Shown: piece by piece, positions 41,449 through 53,527 of the stretch
How positions within the stretch are numbered: position 1 is the first letter of the stretch
Layout: each line of letters begins with the position of its first letter
Origin: Platanthera guangdongensis
Lineage: Eukaryota; Streptophyta; Magnoliopsida; Asparagales; Orchidaceae
NCBI GenBank assembly: GCA_039583875.1
Contig: CM077160.1
Coordinates: forward strand, 115,153,314 to 115,217,313
Direction of reading: 5' to 3'
Length of the DNA stretch: 64,000 nucleotides
Made by a program: the position numbers and the translations under genes
Notes under the pieces: model-generated
Told to the model about the DNA's origin: nothing
The model's database searches: none
Seen by the model: the letters and a program-made list of their open reading frames with translations, nothing else

Positions 41449-42620
41449 GTTTCTACTGTGTTAACTAGAAAATCCTCTAGGACCCGTGCCTTGATCGCCG
41501 TCCCTGGAACATAAGAAATGTCAAATTTGCTGAGAATTGCCCGCTTAGCTGATCTGCCTGAAAGCTCGGGCTTCTTTAGCACACCTTTCAAAGGTAAATC
41601 TATCACCACCTGAATAGAGTGGGGTTGGAAGTATGGCTCGAGCCTTCAGGCTGATATGACTAGAGCTAAGGCCAACTTTTCTATGATTGAGTTTCTTGAC
41701 TCTACATCCTTCAAGATATCGCCAACGTAGTGGACTGCAAACTGCTTCTTTTTCTCCTCTCTGACAACTGAACTAACGACTTCTGAACCCACGCCGAGAT
41801 GGGCAAAGAGGACTTCGGGGGTAAGGAGATGATCAAGAAATTTCCCCTTACTGGCCTCCAAGACACACTTAAGAGGGTTTAACTTCATCTTAAACCTCCG
41901 CAGAGTAGCGAACGTCTCTACGAGGTCCTCCAGGTGCGACGAAAAGGACTTACTCTTAACGAGAAGATCATCAACATATATTTCGAGATTTTCCCTTTTT
42001 GTTGTTTAAAAACAAAGTCCATCATGCACTGATAGCTGACACCTGCATTCTTAAGCCTGAAAGACATTACGAGATAACAATATCAACCATCATTCGTAAT
42101 GAACAATGTGTGAGGCACATCGGGCTTATGCATCCTATCTGGTGATAACTAGAGAATGCATCTAGAAAGCTCATACACGAATATCCAATCGCAGAATCAA
42201 CTAAAGAATCTATCCGATTCACGTGGTAACAATCTTTAAGACATGCTTTGTTGAGCTTAGTAAAATCCACTCGCATTCACCACTTCCCCCCCACCCTTTT
42301 TAACCATTACAACATTAGAAATCCATTCAGGATATTGAATTTCACAAATAAACTTGGCTTTGAGGAGTTAGATCGCCTCCTCCCTGATTGGGTGTGCTAG
42401 GGTTGTCGCCACCGGCCTCTTATTTTGCTTGATTGGCCTAAAATTTGGATCAATGTTCAGGTGGTGGCAGGTGACATCCGGATCTACTCCTGGCATGTCT
42501 TCTGCGGAGCAGGAGAAGACTTCCATATTCTTCAAGAGAAAGGAGATCAACTGAACCTTCTTCTCTGACAGCTCGGAGTTGATGAACAACTTCTTCTACC
42601 CATCTTCAACAATCAACAAT
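41449..42620 (-). pseudogene. Tat-like gypsy RT and first RNase H
   Basis: From right to left: CHHLNIDPNFRPIKQNKRPV (42368-42589), FTKLNKACLKDCYHVNRIDS and MSFLDAFSSYHQI (42067-42276), the YVDD motif near 41968 and KFKMKLNPLKCVLEASKGKF (41646-41888). RNase H text RLEPYFQPHSIQVVIDLPLK and AILSKFDISYVPGTAIKARV follows at 41460-41640. At least four frame changes or stops. Confidence 0.85.
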
Positions 42621-42811
42621 TCTTGGGTCACCTGGGCAGGTTCCAGGTGAGCTCCTTCTCAGACATCTTCTGCTGGCTTTTCAACAACTTCGTGTTGATT
42701 GCAAATTTCTAGTACAGGATGAGCTAGGAGAGCTTCTGGGGGAGGCGCTTGCTCAGTCAAATTGACCGTTCTGACATGGCATTCCTGGGCTAGCTTTGGG
42801 TCACTCCTAAC

Positions 42812-43464
42812 CTAGGAAGCACCGGTACGGATACGGGTACCAGATACGATATGTACTCGGGACGACGATACGACAAAATTTTAAAAACAAGGATACGAGT
42901 ACGTCATAATACGTTATAACAAATATAATATATATTTATATATCACAAGTGCAATAAATAGTTCTCAAAACATCGAAACATTAAACATAAATCATAGCTT
43001 GAAGTACAAGTTCACAAATCAATGCAATGTAACATGAGGTTTTCAAACATTAAGCATTCGTAAATATTACAAAATTTAACATCTTATATGTTTAACCAAA
43101 AGAGATAAAATTAAACTTAAGTTACTTATCAGTTTTTTTTTCTTCCTCATTGTTGGAGATCAACATCTTCAATCTCTGGTTAGTCTAAAGACAAGTTTGC
43201 CGTTTTGTTAATAACTTGCGTTGAATCAACACGTTCAATACACGTACTTGTAACACAAAGGTACCGATACCAGAAACATACTCAGTACATATACACAACT
43301 TAATTGGACGTACCAACGCTTCTTAGCATAGAACCAACATTTGTTTACTCTAGAAAAACAAACTCCTATCACAGTATGCAGAATGATGCGCTAAGTTCAA
43401 GTGTGTCCACATAGGTGTATCCGGTACGGGTACGCTGCCTTTGGGAAGTATCCGTGCTTCATAG
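42812..43464. mobile_element. non-autonomous hAT-like transposon, 653 bp
   Basis: An exact 8 bp duplication ctcctaac flanks it (42804-42811 and 43465-43472). Ends are CTAGGAAGCACCGGTACGG and, complemented, CTATGAAGCACGGATAC; further CGGGTACC-type blocks recur inside both ends. AT-rich body without coding. The 8 bp TSD and end sequence indicate the hAT superfamily. It interrupts the protease-RT linker of the Tat element. Confidence 0.88.
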
Positions 43465-43900
43465 CTCCTAACACGATATTGCTTCCCCTGGGTGGTGAAC
43501 TTGATGGCCAAGTGGAAAGTAGATACCATTGCCTGATACTCATTGAGTATAGGCTTTCCAAAAATGGCATAGTAGCTGCTTGGAGCATCTACTGCTATAA
43601 ACTGAACTAGCTTGGTAATTCCTATGAGTGTCACAGATAGAGTGACACTCCCTTCTACCTATTTCTTCTCACCAGAAAAACCATAGAGCGGTCCTTCGGT
43701 GTAAAGCAAAGGCTTCCCGGTCTTCAGGGCCTCAAATGTCGGCTTGAACAGAAGATTGATTGAACTATCAGTGTCTACCAAAATTTTATGCACCGTGTAG
43801 TTCTCAATGACTGCCTTAATTACAACTGCATCATTGAACGGATTGGCAGTCAGGGGAAGGTCATCTTGGCTAAAAGTGACGACCCTCCCTAGCAGGAACA
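43465..43900 (-). pseudogene. Tat-like gypsy protease region
   Basis: On -, VVTFSQDDLPLTANPFNDAV, VVIKAVIENYTVHKILVDTD and SSINLLFKPTFEALKTGKPL: the catalytic VDTDSS replaces the usual VDTGSS/VDNGSS. It continues FIAVDAPSSYYAIFGKPILN and YQAMVSTFHLAIKFTTQGKQ, the conserved tail of the protease domain. A stop precedes the tail. Confidence 0.82.
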
Positions 43901-45700
43901 GAGGAGGTGGCAGCTACCTCCTGCCGGAAGACACTGGAGATGCTGGCCTTCCGGGATGACTCAGCCCCAACCCCTCCATGTATATAGAAGAGGCGATCGA
44001 GGGAGCCCTTGTCATCACCTTCAACACACTCACTTTCAAAATTTACATTGCCAAGGTGACCAATGTCATTTGCTTCCTCACACTCCCAGAAAACCTCTGC
44101 CACTTCCTTGCCCTTTGAAGTGGACGACTTTGCAAAATCACTTCTCAGGACCAAGTCCTGCAACTTGCCTTCTTTCAACAGCTTCTCCACCAGCATGCAG
44201 AGAGCTCTACAATTCTCAGTCAAGTTCCCCCTCTATCTATGATGCTCACAATAGAGTAAGAGGTGCCGAGACTTGACTTCGGCCTTCAAAGGAGCAGTCC
44301 TTTTATAGTCAGGCCGCTTCTGGAGAATTTGGACTACTTCCTCCATGGGGACATTTAGAGGAGTAAAAGATTCCTGCTAATCATCGAACTGCGGAGGAGG
44401 TTGTGCAGCTGGAGGTGGAAGCAATGGATGATGCAGCTGATATACATGCATTACCGGCAGCATGGGAGCAGATGGAGCGGATGAGGTGGCCAACGACTTC
44501 ATTTGCTTAAATTATTGATGGCCTACATAGGGGCGACGATGCCGAAAGTTCCTTCCTCGCTGAGTTGGAGGTTGGAACTCTAGGCGAGGAGGCCTCGCTG
44601 ACTGAACACAGCTGAAAAAGAACTTGCCACATCCTTTTGGCTTGCCTTAACAACCAAATTGGAGACATACGAAGGATTGACTCTTTCCTCTTGAATATAC
44701 ATATTGACAAAGTTGATCATTTCTTGATATGTTCTCGGCTCTCTAACATTTGCCTCAAACTTTAAGGGACCTTCGCAGAGACCGTTGATCAAAGCTACTT
44801 TATATAGCTCAGGGTCAAGTGGTCAACGTTCCGTACTTCCATCATCTCCTTTTGAAAGTGATCCACAAAATGAACCCATGACTCATTTTCTCGCGCTACT
44901 TGATCTCAAAGAGGGAGGGATGGCCGCTCTTTCTCTTCTTAGAGGTAGAGAACCTCAGAAGGAGCTCTCTTTAAAGCTCAGCAAAATAAGAAATGGACTG
45001 AGGGCACAACCCATAACCACTCTCGTGCCTCTCCATCGAAGGAGGTCACGAGCAACTTGCACCTTGTCGCGTCCAAGAGAGTCCTTAGATTGATGACGGA
45101 TTCAAAGGCTTGCAGGTGTGAAACCGGATCGGTCTCTCCGGTATACACGGGCAGACGGGGATCCCTGAAGTTGCTGGGAGCAGGCTCCCAACGAACTCTA
45201 TCAGTAAATGGAGAGGGTTCCACCGCTTCATCATAAGCAGCAAGAGGAGGCAGAGGATAAGCAACGACAGCTTGAGCTGGAAGAGGACAGCTGCATACTC
45301 TTTCTGGAAGTTCAACGCTCTGGCTAGACTTCCCCTGGCTGCCTCCAGAAGAAATCCTAGCGAGCAGCGAACTCTTCCTCTTGAAGCCACAGAGGAGCTG
45401 CGGTCAGAGTTGGCGGATAGGGTGGTGGAGGAGGAATCCCCACCACAGGAGCTGGGGTTGGCGTTGCGAGAACGGCGGGATGAGGAGTCTAGTCGCTGTG
45501 TAAGAGTGGCTAGCGCTTGGTTGATTGCTGCAAACTACTGGGCGGTTTCCTTACGAGACTGCTCATCCTCCAGGCGAGACTGCTTGGCTTCTCGTCGAGT
45601 TTGCTTGAGAGCCTCCCAGAGAGCGGCTTCACTGGGGCTTGAACGACCCGAGCGCTTGGCGAACTCGTGGTCTGACATTGTTATTCACAAGTCTCCAGAT
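43901..45700 (-). pseudogene. Tat-like gypsy gag
   Basis: It starts on - near 45680 with MSDHEFAKRSGRSSPSEAAL and a coiled coil (WEALKQTRREAKQSRLEDEQ). Next comes the capsid region LPVYTGETDPVSHLQAFESV and LVTSFDGEAREWLWVV (44978-45223), INGLCEGPLKFEANVREPRT (44580-44792) and a histidine/arginine-rich tail with H-x-C-like remnants near 44220. Stops and frameshifts divide it into at least five pieces. Capsid protein of a Tat element, inactive. Confidence 0.8.
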
Positions 45701-45719
45701 TCACGCTTACCGCACCAAC

Positions 45720-46311
45720 TGTTGTTACCAAAATCTACACCAACTCTCCGCGCACTACCACAAAAAGGGTCGAATGGAGGAGGAAAGGAGACTTGGAACT
45801 GAAACACCTACGAATAACAAAAGAGCGAGAAAGCCGCCAAGCGGCAACACCAGACTTGGCCCGCCGTGACGAATGTCTCTCTTGCGGCGGGCTTTCTATT
45901 GAATGAAAAACGGTTACAAAGGTTGAAAAGAAGAAGCCTTACGATTAGGAGACCGCATAAGCACTAGAATCGAGACCACAACTCTTAACAAGCGAGCTAC
46001 TGGATTCGAGTTAGCGTACTTTGGGAGTGCTGCTCCCCTATTTATAGGCTCGGGGGCCTGGCCAAACAGACGGAGCTAAGATAACCACTTGCCCGAGATA
46101 CATGAGAACCGGGCAGAGGTGACAGGATACATCACAGAAGGAAAAAGGAAAGCTAATAGACCGCGCAAACTGGGGAGTTAATCCCTGCGGTTTGAATTGC
46201 TTCTTGCTAGGCGCGCGTGACTTTTGCGAACTGGCGGCTGTCGCGGTTAGGTGAATCCTAACCACGCGGCTTGAGTGGGCTTGAAATTGGTCGCGGACTC
46301 TCGGGTAAACA
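45720..46311 (-). repeat. Tat-like 5' LTR, about 590 bp
   Basis: Begins TGTTGTTACCAAAATC and ends CTCGGGTAAACA, with inverted ends TGTT..TACC / GGTAAACA. It lies directly upstream of gag, and a TATA-like tatttataggctcg (complement strand to be read) is at 46038. To the right, the integrase text of an older gypsy starts at once. The partner LTR is lost. Confidence 0.75.
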
Positions 46312-48227
46312 GGTGCCATCCCAATACTTGTCTGGAAGCTATTATTATAGGAAAACTCTACGAGAATAACATATTTTTCCCACTTATCTCCAAAGTCAAG
46401 AATGCACATTCTGAGCATATCTTTCATAGTTCTATTTGTGCGCTCTGTCTGCCCATCTGCCTGGGGTGGAAGGCTGTGCTGAAATTTAACTTAGTGTCCA
46501 AATGCTTATGAACATACACCATGCAGTCAGTCTATCTCATCTACATACAACTGAGCCAATCTCGAGCCCTGATCCGTCATCTTATTAGGATTGAAGTGGG
46601 GCAACTTTGGAGAGACGGTCTACTATAACCCAAAGAGAATCATTCCCATTTTGAGATCTTGAAGGACTGTGCTCAAAACCCATTGATATATCTTCAAAGT
46701 TCCACTATGAAATGGGTTGTGGCTTCAACCTGCCCCCTAATCTTTGGCACTCGGCTTGAACTAACTTGCAAGTTTCACGCTTTCCAACATGCTCTGCAAC
46801 ATCTCTCTTCAACCCTAGCCACCAACCCGACTTCTTAAGGTCCGCGTACATTTTGTGTTGTTCGGATGTATGGAGTACTTGGAATTGTGAGCCTCAACGA
46901 GGATGTCTTCGCAAAGGTGACTAGCATCTGGGACGCATATTCTTCCTTTATGCAGTAGCAAACCCTCCTGAATACTGAACTTCTCTTTCTGTCCTGCCTG
47001 AGTCAACTCCCAAATCTCTGGTATCTTCAGATCTAGAGTAAAGTCAATCTGATTTTATCTTTAATGCCACAAGTGACTTCTATCCATCTTACATTTGCAA
47101 AACTCATACCAGTGCGCAGTTTCACACTGATCTCCAGGCTCTCTAGAGCTCTCACTAGATCCTCCCGTTGAGTAATAAGGGAATAACTCAAACTTCGTCT
47201 ACTAAATGCATCCGCTACCACATTTGCTTTTTCCGGGTGGGAATGGATATCCACCTCATAATCTGACAAAAACTCTACCAACCTTCGCTGCCCCATATTG
47301 AGCTCTTGCTGATTAGAGGTATACTTGAGGCTTTTGTAATCTGTAAAAATCTCACAGTGAAACTCCGTAGAGGTAATGTGTCCAAATCTTCAGTGCGTGA
47401 ATGACGACTTCTAGCTTCAAGTCATGCACAAGATAATTTTTCTCGTGAACCTTTTACTGTCTGGAGGCGAAAACTATGACCTTTCCATGCTGCATAAGCA
47501 CACAACCTTGACCTTGACCCGAAGCGTCACTATAAATCTGAAAACCATCCATAGCTGAAGATAAACTCATAATCGGAGCGATCATCAATCTAGCTTTCAA
47601 CTCCTCAAAAGCAAGTTGACATTCATTTTCCAATTAAAGGCTTTTCTCTTTCCTGGTAAGCGCAGTCATCGGTAAGACTATTTTCAAGAAGTCTTTAATG
47701 AATCTTCTGCGTTATCCCGCTAAACTAAGGAAATTGTGACTTCAGTGATTGTTTTATTCATTGGACAATCCTTTATTGTTTCTATGTTCTTCGGATCCAC
47801 TACGAGATCTCTCTGACTGATAACATGACCTAAGAAAGCTTCCTCTGAAAGCCAGAACTTGCACTTTGAAAATTTAGCGTACAACAAACTCTCCCTAAAA
47901 GTACTAAAAACTATCCCGAGGTGCTCGACATGATCTTCTTGTTTCCTTAACTAAATCAGGGTATCATCAATGAAAACGATCACAAAACGATCTAGGAACT
48001 CTCGTAACACCCTATTTAACAAGTCCAAAAAGACAAAAGAGGGTCATTAGCCAGTTCAAACGACATGACTACCAACTCATAGTGCATGTGCCTCGTGTTG
48101 AAAACTATCTTCTGAACATCCTCATCCCGAATGTTCAACTGTCTGGTTGCAAACACATTGGTGTTCTTACGCTTCCTAAAAATGCATCACCAATGTTTGT
48201 CTGAAACATCACTGTAATGCAGAAATA
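46312..48227 (-). pseudogene. old gypsy (Tekay-like) integrase, RNase H and RT
   Basis: From left to right on -: integrase end ([35 protein letters not shown]), core (LWVIVDRLSKVAP-like), zinc-binding region (46815-47006, HNSKYSIHPNNTKC), RNase H tail (LVEFLSDYEVDIHSHPEKAN, VVADAFSRRSLSYS) and RT pieces up to 48227 (IVFNTRHMHYELVVMSFELA). Stops are dense. The right side is cut by the chromovirus insertion and resumes at 53814; the left side is cut by the Tat LTR. Confidence 0.82.
48223..48227. other. target-site duplication aaata (left)
   Basis: Identical to 53809-53813 flanking the chromovirus. Confidence 0.9.
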
Positions 48228-48541
48228 TGTTTCGCCCCCGAACGGAGCTCGGCTATTTGGGCGTCAGTACACGAGACGACGGAGGAGATACAGAGGCGAC
48301 AACGGGTTTGAACAAACTGGTTCAACCCCCACTCTCTGAAGAACCGGCCCTCGGGGGCTGAACCAACCCGGTTCAACCCTTATTGGGGCCGACCGGCTTT
48401 GGGTTCGGGTATAAATATACCCGGAACCCCCCTTGGTTGGCAAGCAAGAATAATTCCAGGTTTTTCTCTTCTCTATCCCTCTCAACCCTAGTTTTCTAAT
48501 CTTCTCTTAGATCTCTATCTCTCTCCTTTCATCTCCTAACA
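48228..48541 (+). repeat. chromovirus 5' LTR, 314 bp
   Basis: TGTTTCGCCCCCGAACGGAG...CATCTCCTAACA. A TATA box (TATAAATA) sits in a near-perfect hairpin at 48404-48426. GGTTCAACC/GGTTGAACC-type motifs recur upstream of it. Confidence 0.92.
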
Positions 48542-48543
48542 AT

Positions 48544-48554
48544 TGGTATCAGAG
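48544..48554 (+). other. primer-binding site, tRNA-Met type
   Basis: TGGTATCAGAG, two bases after the LTR. Confidence 0.9.
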
Positions 48555-48569
48555 GATCTTTTCTCTATC

Positions 48570-50000
48570 ATGGTAACTACTCGATCACAAGAGGAAATCG
48601 GCTGCTTGGAAACCACAGAGGAAAATTTCGTGGGATTGACAGATTCGGTGGCCGCAATCGAGGAAAATGTGAAAACTTCCACCCAAAGGCTAGAAGAACG
48701 GATCCACACCCGAATGGAGGAGATCATGACGTTGTTGGCACAAAATCTGAAGGGTAAGGCCGTGTCGGAGGATGATCCGAGTGGATCTTCCGCTGCACGG
48801 GTCGATCCGCACCAGATTGGCGCAAACGGAGGACAGGCGGGCTCGACAAGGGGAGCGAGCATCGCAATGAGGGTCGAATCGAGCACGGGAGGAATCAGCG
48901 CGGGCGGGATCGGCTCCAGCGGGGTCGGCGCAGGTGAGATTTTGCCCGGCGGGTTCGGCGCAGGCGAGGGTGGCCCCAGCGGGGTCAGAGCGGTCTGGAT
49001 TTTGCCCGGGTGGTTCGGCGCAGGCGTGGGTGGCTCCGGCCGGTTGGGAGCAGCCGGGATTGGCTCCGGCGGGTTCGGTACTGCCGGTTTTGGCACCGGT
49101 GGGGGTGGCTCGGGCGGTTTGGGCGCTAAAGGTGGTGGGTGGCCGATTCCCCTATATGGAGGCAGGGAGGGGCTACCTCACCCGACAAGAGGAGGCATGC
49201 AATGGGGTGGTGCTCCGGCGGCGGGACCGTTTTGCCATGGCTTCCCGGGCTTGCCTTTTGAACACGAAAAACCAAGAAGGCCGGCAGGATATGGACAGGA
49301 GGCGGGATGGCGTGGACAGGTCGGCCAGCGGCCGTACATGCCGCCAAAGTTGACACGCATGAATTTTCCGAAGTTCCATGACATCGACGCTTTGGAGTGG
49401 TTGCAGAAGGCATAACTGTTCTTCAGTTATCAGGAGGTTGCCGAAGGACAATGGATGCAGTTAGCATCGTTCCATCTGGAAGATGATGCTTTCCAGTGGG
49501 TGCAGTGATTTTTGAGGGGCAATGATTATGTGCCCTGGACGGACTTTGTGGACGGGTTCACCGCTCGCTTTGGGCCGTTGGAGTACGAGGATTTTGAGGT
49601 ACTCCTGCAGAAGCTTCGTCAGAAGGGTACCGTGATGGAATACCGTACTGAGTTTGAAAAGTTGGCGAACCGAGTACAGTGTGAAGAAAAGACGCTGCTC
49701 AGTTGTTTTGTGTCGGGTCTTAAGAACTATTTGCGGGATGAGATCCAATCTTACATGCCCCGCAGCTTGAACCATGCGATCAGTCTCGCTCGGATACAGG
49801 AAGAACGCTACAACAGGCAATGTGGCCGCAACATAACACGCACTACGACCATGACCACGACGACTATGGTCAGGAAGGAACCGCAAGGTCCAAGCAAGCC
49901 GGTTGTCACTCGGCTGACTTGGGCGGAACTTCAGGAGCAGAAGGACAAAGGGTTGTGTTTCAACTGTGACGAGAAGTTCGTTCCTGGACACAAATGTCAG
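48570..50000 (+). pseudogene. chromovirus gag with two in-frame stops
   Basis: Met at 48570 (MVTTRSQEEIGCLETTEENF) opens a frame with a coiled coil, an unusual Gly/Ser/Ala-rich block (residues about 105-205; GGFGAG-, GGSG-type repeats), the capsid entry LTRMNFPKFHDIDALEWLQK, and the capsid core GLKNYLRDEIQSYMPRSLNH. It ends at the knuckle CFNCDEKFVPGHKC (C-x2-C-x7-H-x-C). Stops at 49413 (TAA) and 49506 (TGA) lie in the same frame as the text on both sides, so these are point lesions, not frameshifts. Confidence 0.88.
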
Positions 50001-50570
50001 AAGGTTCAGGTGTTCATGCTACATGAGGATGGGAAAGAAGAAGAGATAGATGTGGGTCCTGAGCCGGAGTTGACAGAGGAGTTGGCAGTGACCGAGTTCA
50101 GAGTTTCGCTACAGGCGATGGAGGGCTGCACCGCCCCCCTCACTATGCGCATGGCAGGCAAGGTACGGAGGGAACAAGTGACGATCTTGATAGACTGTGG
50201 GAGTACCCACAATTTCATCCATCCTGAGGTGGCACGCAGAGTGGGACACATGGTTGATCAAGGGGCGTCCTTTCAGGTTATGGTGGCCGATGGTAGCAAA
50301 CTACAGTGTGAGGGAGTATTGAGGCAGGTGGAGCTCAACATTCAGGGCTACACGGGACGAACCGATGTTTACCTTCTTCCGATCAGAAGTTCCAATATGG
50401 TGTTGGGAGTACATTGGTTGCGCCAGCTACGATGAGTCACTTTTGACTGGGATCACATGAACATGGAGTTCTTACAGCACGAGAAGCAGTTTTGTTTGAA
50501 GGGCCTCAAAGCCTCCCCGGTTAAGGAGATATCTGTTCGAAGTCTTCAGCGGCTTGACGAGTAAGGAAGC
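50001..50570 (+). pseudogene. chromovirus protease
   Basis: Same frame as gag. VTILIDCGSTHNFIHPEVAR is the retropepsin site; Cys replaces the Ser of D-S-G. VLGVHWLRQL is the conserved C-terminal landmark. Stops at 50433 (TGA) and 50562 (TAA) interrupt the link to RT. Confidence 0.87.
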
Positions 50571-51500
50571 ATGATGGCGGTGCTGTTGGGAGTAAAGGAG
50601 GCCGACACGGGGGGATCTGAAGTACCCGTCCAGATGCAGTCTCTTCTCGATCGGTATGCTGACATATTTCAGGAGCCCCGTGCTCTCCCGCCACTGCGTT
50701 TTCGGGACCATCAGATCGTGCTCGGGGGGGGGGGGGGGGGGGAGCCTACCAACATCCAGCCATACAGAATATCCACACATGCACAAGGCTGAGATGGAGC
50801 GCAGTGTCCGGGAGATGTTAGCTGCGGGGATCATCCGCTCCAGTACGAGTTCTTACTCCGCCCCGATTATCTTGGTTAAGAAGAAGGATGGTTCGTGGCG
50901 GTTTTGTGTCGACTACTGCGCACTGAACAGTGCTACCGTGAAGGATAAGTTCCCTATTCCTCTGATTGATGAGCTGTTAGATGAGCTACACGGTGCACAA
51001 CGGTTCACCAAGCTTGATTTGCGATCCGGCTATTATCAGATCCTGATGCGAGAGGAAGATATCCACAAAATGGCCTTCCGAACACACATCAGTCACTACG
51101 AGTTCCTGATGATGGCGAACGGACTGAACGGGGGGCTGTCCACTTTTCAGGCCAACATGAACGAGATCTTTCCGGAGCTCCTACGACGCTTTGTGCTTAT
51201 TTTTTTTGATGACATTCTAATCTACAGTGCCAGTTGTGAGGAGCACTTGGCCCATGTCGGAGAAGTCTTTTTTATTCTCCGCCAGAATCAGCTTTATGCC
51301 AAACGGTCCAAGTGTTCCTTTGGTCAAGAGGAGGTGGAGTACTTGGGACATCTCGTTTCAGTTCATGGCGTCAAGGCCGACCCCCAGAAGATTGAGAGTA
51401 TGCTTACCTGGCCACGACCCCAGACTATTCGGGCACTACGGGGCTTCTTAGGCCTCTGGGCTACTATCGTCGCTTTGTGAAAGACTATGGCAAGATTGCC
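50571..51500 (+). pseudogene. chromovirus reverse transcriptase
   Basis: After a run of 19 G (50724-50742) and a one-base shift near 50769, the frame 50656-51480 reads VKKKDGSWRFCVDYCALNSA, FTKLDLRSGYYQILMREEDI, LIFFDDILIYSAS (FDD catalytic site) and YLGHLVSVHGVKADPQKIES. A small deletion near 51458 breaks RGFLGL-GYYRRF. Confidence 0.9.
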
Positions 51501-52070
51501 TGACCTCTTACTCAGTTGCTGCAAAAAGACGCCTTCCTCTGACAGGAGGAGGCTGAGGAGGCCTTCCAGGCGTTCAATAGGGCGATGACGACGACCCCGG
51601 TCCTCACACTTCCAGATTTCAGCAAAGAGTTTGTCGTGGAGACTGATGCTTCCGGAGTGGGGCTCGGGGCGGTGCTGATGCAGGAGGGGCGACCGATAGC
51701 TTTCTACAGCAAGGCGTTAGCCCGCCCGGGACGCTAGGGTTGTCCACATATGAGAAGGAGATGTTAGCGGTGATTCATGCTGTGGCGCTGTGGCGGCCTT
51801 ACCTGTTGGGACGACACTTCAAGATCCGGACGGATCATCAGAGTCTCAAACACTTCTTGGAGCAGCGGGTCTCTTCACCTCTCCAACAGAAGTGGGTGAC
51901 CAAGCTTCTAGGCTATGATTACGAGATTGTCTACGGGCAAGGGAAAGACACCCGGGTTGCTGATGTGTTGTCCCGTTTGCCTGAGGGTGCCCTTGCCCAG
52001 ATTTCTACACCATTGTTAGATTCCATTGATGAGATCCAGGATGAGGTGCATCGTGATCGCGAGTTGCAGA
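51501..52070 (+). pseudogene. chromovirus RNase H
   Basis: [55 protein letters not shown] and VADVLSRLP give the four expected blocks (D, E, D, and linker). Stops: TGA near 51500 and 51539, TAG near 51735. Confidence 0.9.
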
Positions 52071-53527
52071 CTATTGTGGAGGATCTGCGACAGGCGCGAG
52101 AGACAGCTCCGGGCTACCATCTTCAGAATGACAGGTTGTACTATCAGGGTCGCGCGGTCCTTCCCCCACAGTCTGCTTGGAGGACGGTCATGATGCATGA
52201 GTTCCATTCATCGCCGACAGGTGGTCACGCCGGTGTTCTCCGCACTCTTCAGCGAGCACGAGCCAATGTGTTTTGGAAAGGGATGCGCCGGGATATCCAA
52301 CTATTTTTTCAGCAGTGTGACACTTGCCAGCGCCAGAAATATGAGACCACTTCCCCAGCCGGGTTACTTACGCCTTTGGAGATTCCGCACCAGATTTGGG
52401 ATACTATCTCCATGGATTTCATTGATGGCCTGCCCAAGTCTTAGGGCAAGTCCGTCATCTTGGTGGTTGTCGATAAGTTGTCCAAATACAGACATTTCCT
52501 CACGCTGAGCCATCCGCACACCGGAGAATCTGTCGCCGCTCTTTTTGCCCGCGAGATTGTCCACATTCATGGCATACCTCGGGCGATCATCTCGGATCGT
52601 GATCCAACGTTCGTTAACAACTTTTGGAAGGAGCTCTTTCGCTTGCAAGGGACCTCTTTACGTTTCAGCACGGCTCACCATCCACAGACAGATGGCCAAA
52701 CAGAGGTACTCAATCGGGGCGTGGAGACATACCTCCGCTGCTTCGTTATGGATGAGCCGCGCACTTGGACGAGTTGGTTGCATTGTACTGAGTACTGTTA
52801 CAACACTTCCTACCATTCGTCCAGCAAGCTAACCCCCTTTGAGGTCGTGTACGGTCGTCCTCCTCCTTCACTGAGCAGTTATGAGCCGGGTAGTACGACG
52901 TTGGCCGCGGTTGACCGTGCACTCCGTGATCGTGACCGCACACTCGCCACTTTGCGCGAGAATCCCCGGACAGCGCAGGATCGCATGAAGGCACATGTTG
53001 GTAAGCATCAGACAGATCGAGAGTTCCAGGTGGGGGATGAGGTCTTTCTCAAGCTCCGCCCCTACCGACAGTTGTCTGTGGCACAACGGACGAACCAGAA
53101 GCTGGCACCCCGTTACTATGGTCCCTTCCGGATCACCCGACGGGTTGGGCCGGTTGCTTATACGTTGACATTGCCTGAAGGAGCGAGGATACATCCGACA
53201 TTTCACGTCTCCTTTTTGAAGCAGAAGATTGGCGATACTATTCAGCCCAGTGCTCTCTTACCTGAGGCTACCAGCGCGGGGGAGCTACGCCCGATCCCTG
53301 AAGACATCCTGTTGATCAAGTGGAAGCGCCGAGACACGACGTACTGTCCTGAGTTACTAGTCAAGTGGAAGAATCTGACAGCAGAGCACAACACCTGGGT
53401 CGACTTGCTGGAGTTTTGGGAGCTCTATCCCGATTACCAGCTTGAGGACAAGCTGGTTCTTGATGGGGACGAGAATGTTACTCCCCCGGACGGAGTTCGA
53501 CTATTTGGGCGTCAGTACACGAGATGA
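52071..53527 (+). pseudogene. chromovirus integrase with chromodomain
   Basis: The zinc finger is HSSPTGGHAGVLRTLQRA...CDTCQRQK. The core is SMDFIDGLPKS, a TAG at 52442, then VDKLSKYRHFL, IISDRDPTFVNNFW and HHPQTDGQTEVLNRGVE (D, D, E). GPFRITRRVGPVAYTLTLPE ends the integrase proper. From about 53290 a chromodomain follows: ELLVKWKNLTAEHNTWVDLL, FWELYPDYQLEDK. Chromodomains are thought to target insertion to chromatin marks. The last 355 codons are open. Confidence 0.9.

Noticed and set aside
46312..46427. Target duplication of the Tat LTR with the left side at 41010
   Set aside because: The left flank is on the opposite strand of a different integrase copy, so the Tat element's left end is not original and no duplication can be tested.
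50724..50742. 19-G run as the cause of a frameshift in the chromovirus RT
   Set aside because: The frame is the same on both sides of the run; the shift lies about 30 bases later, near 50769.
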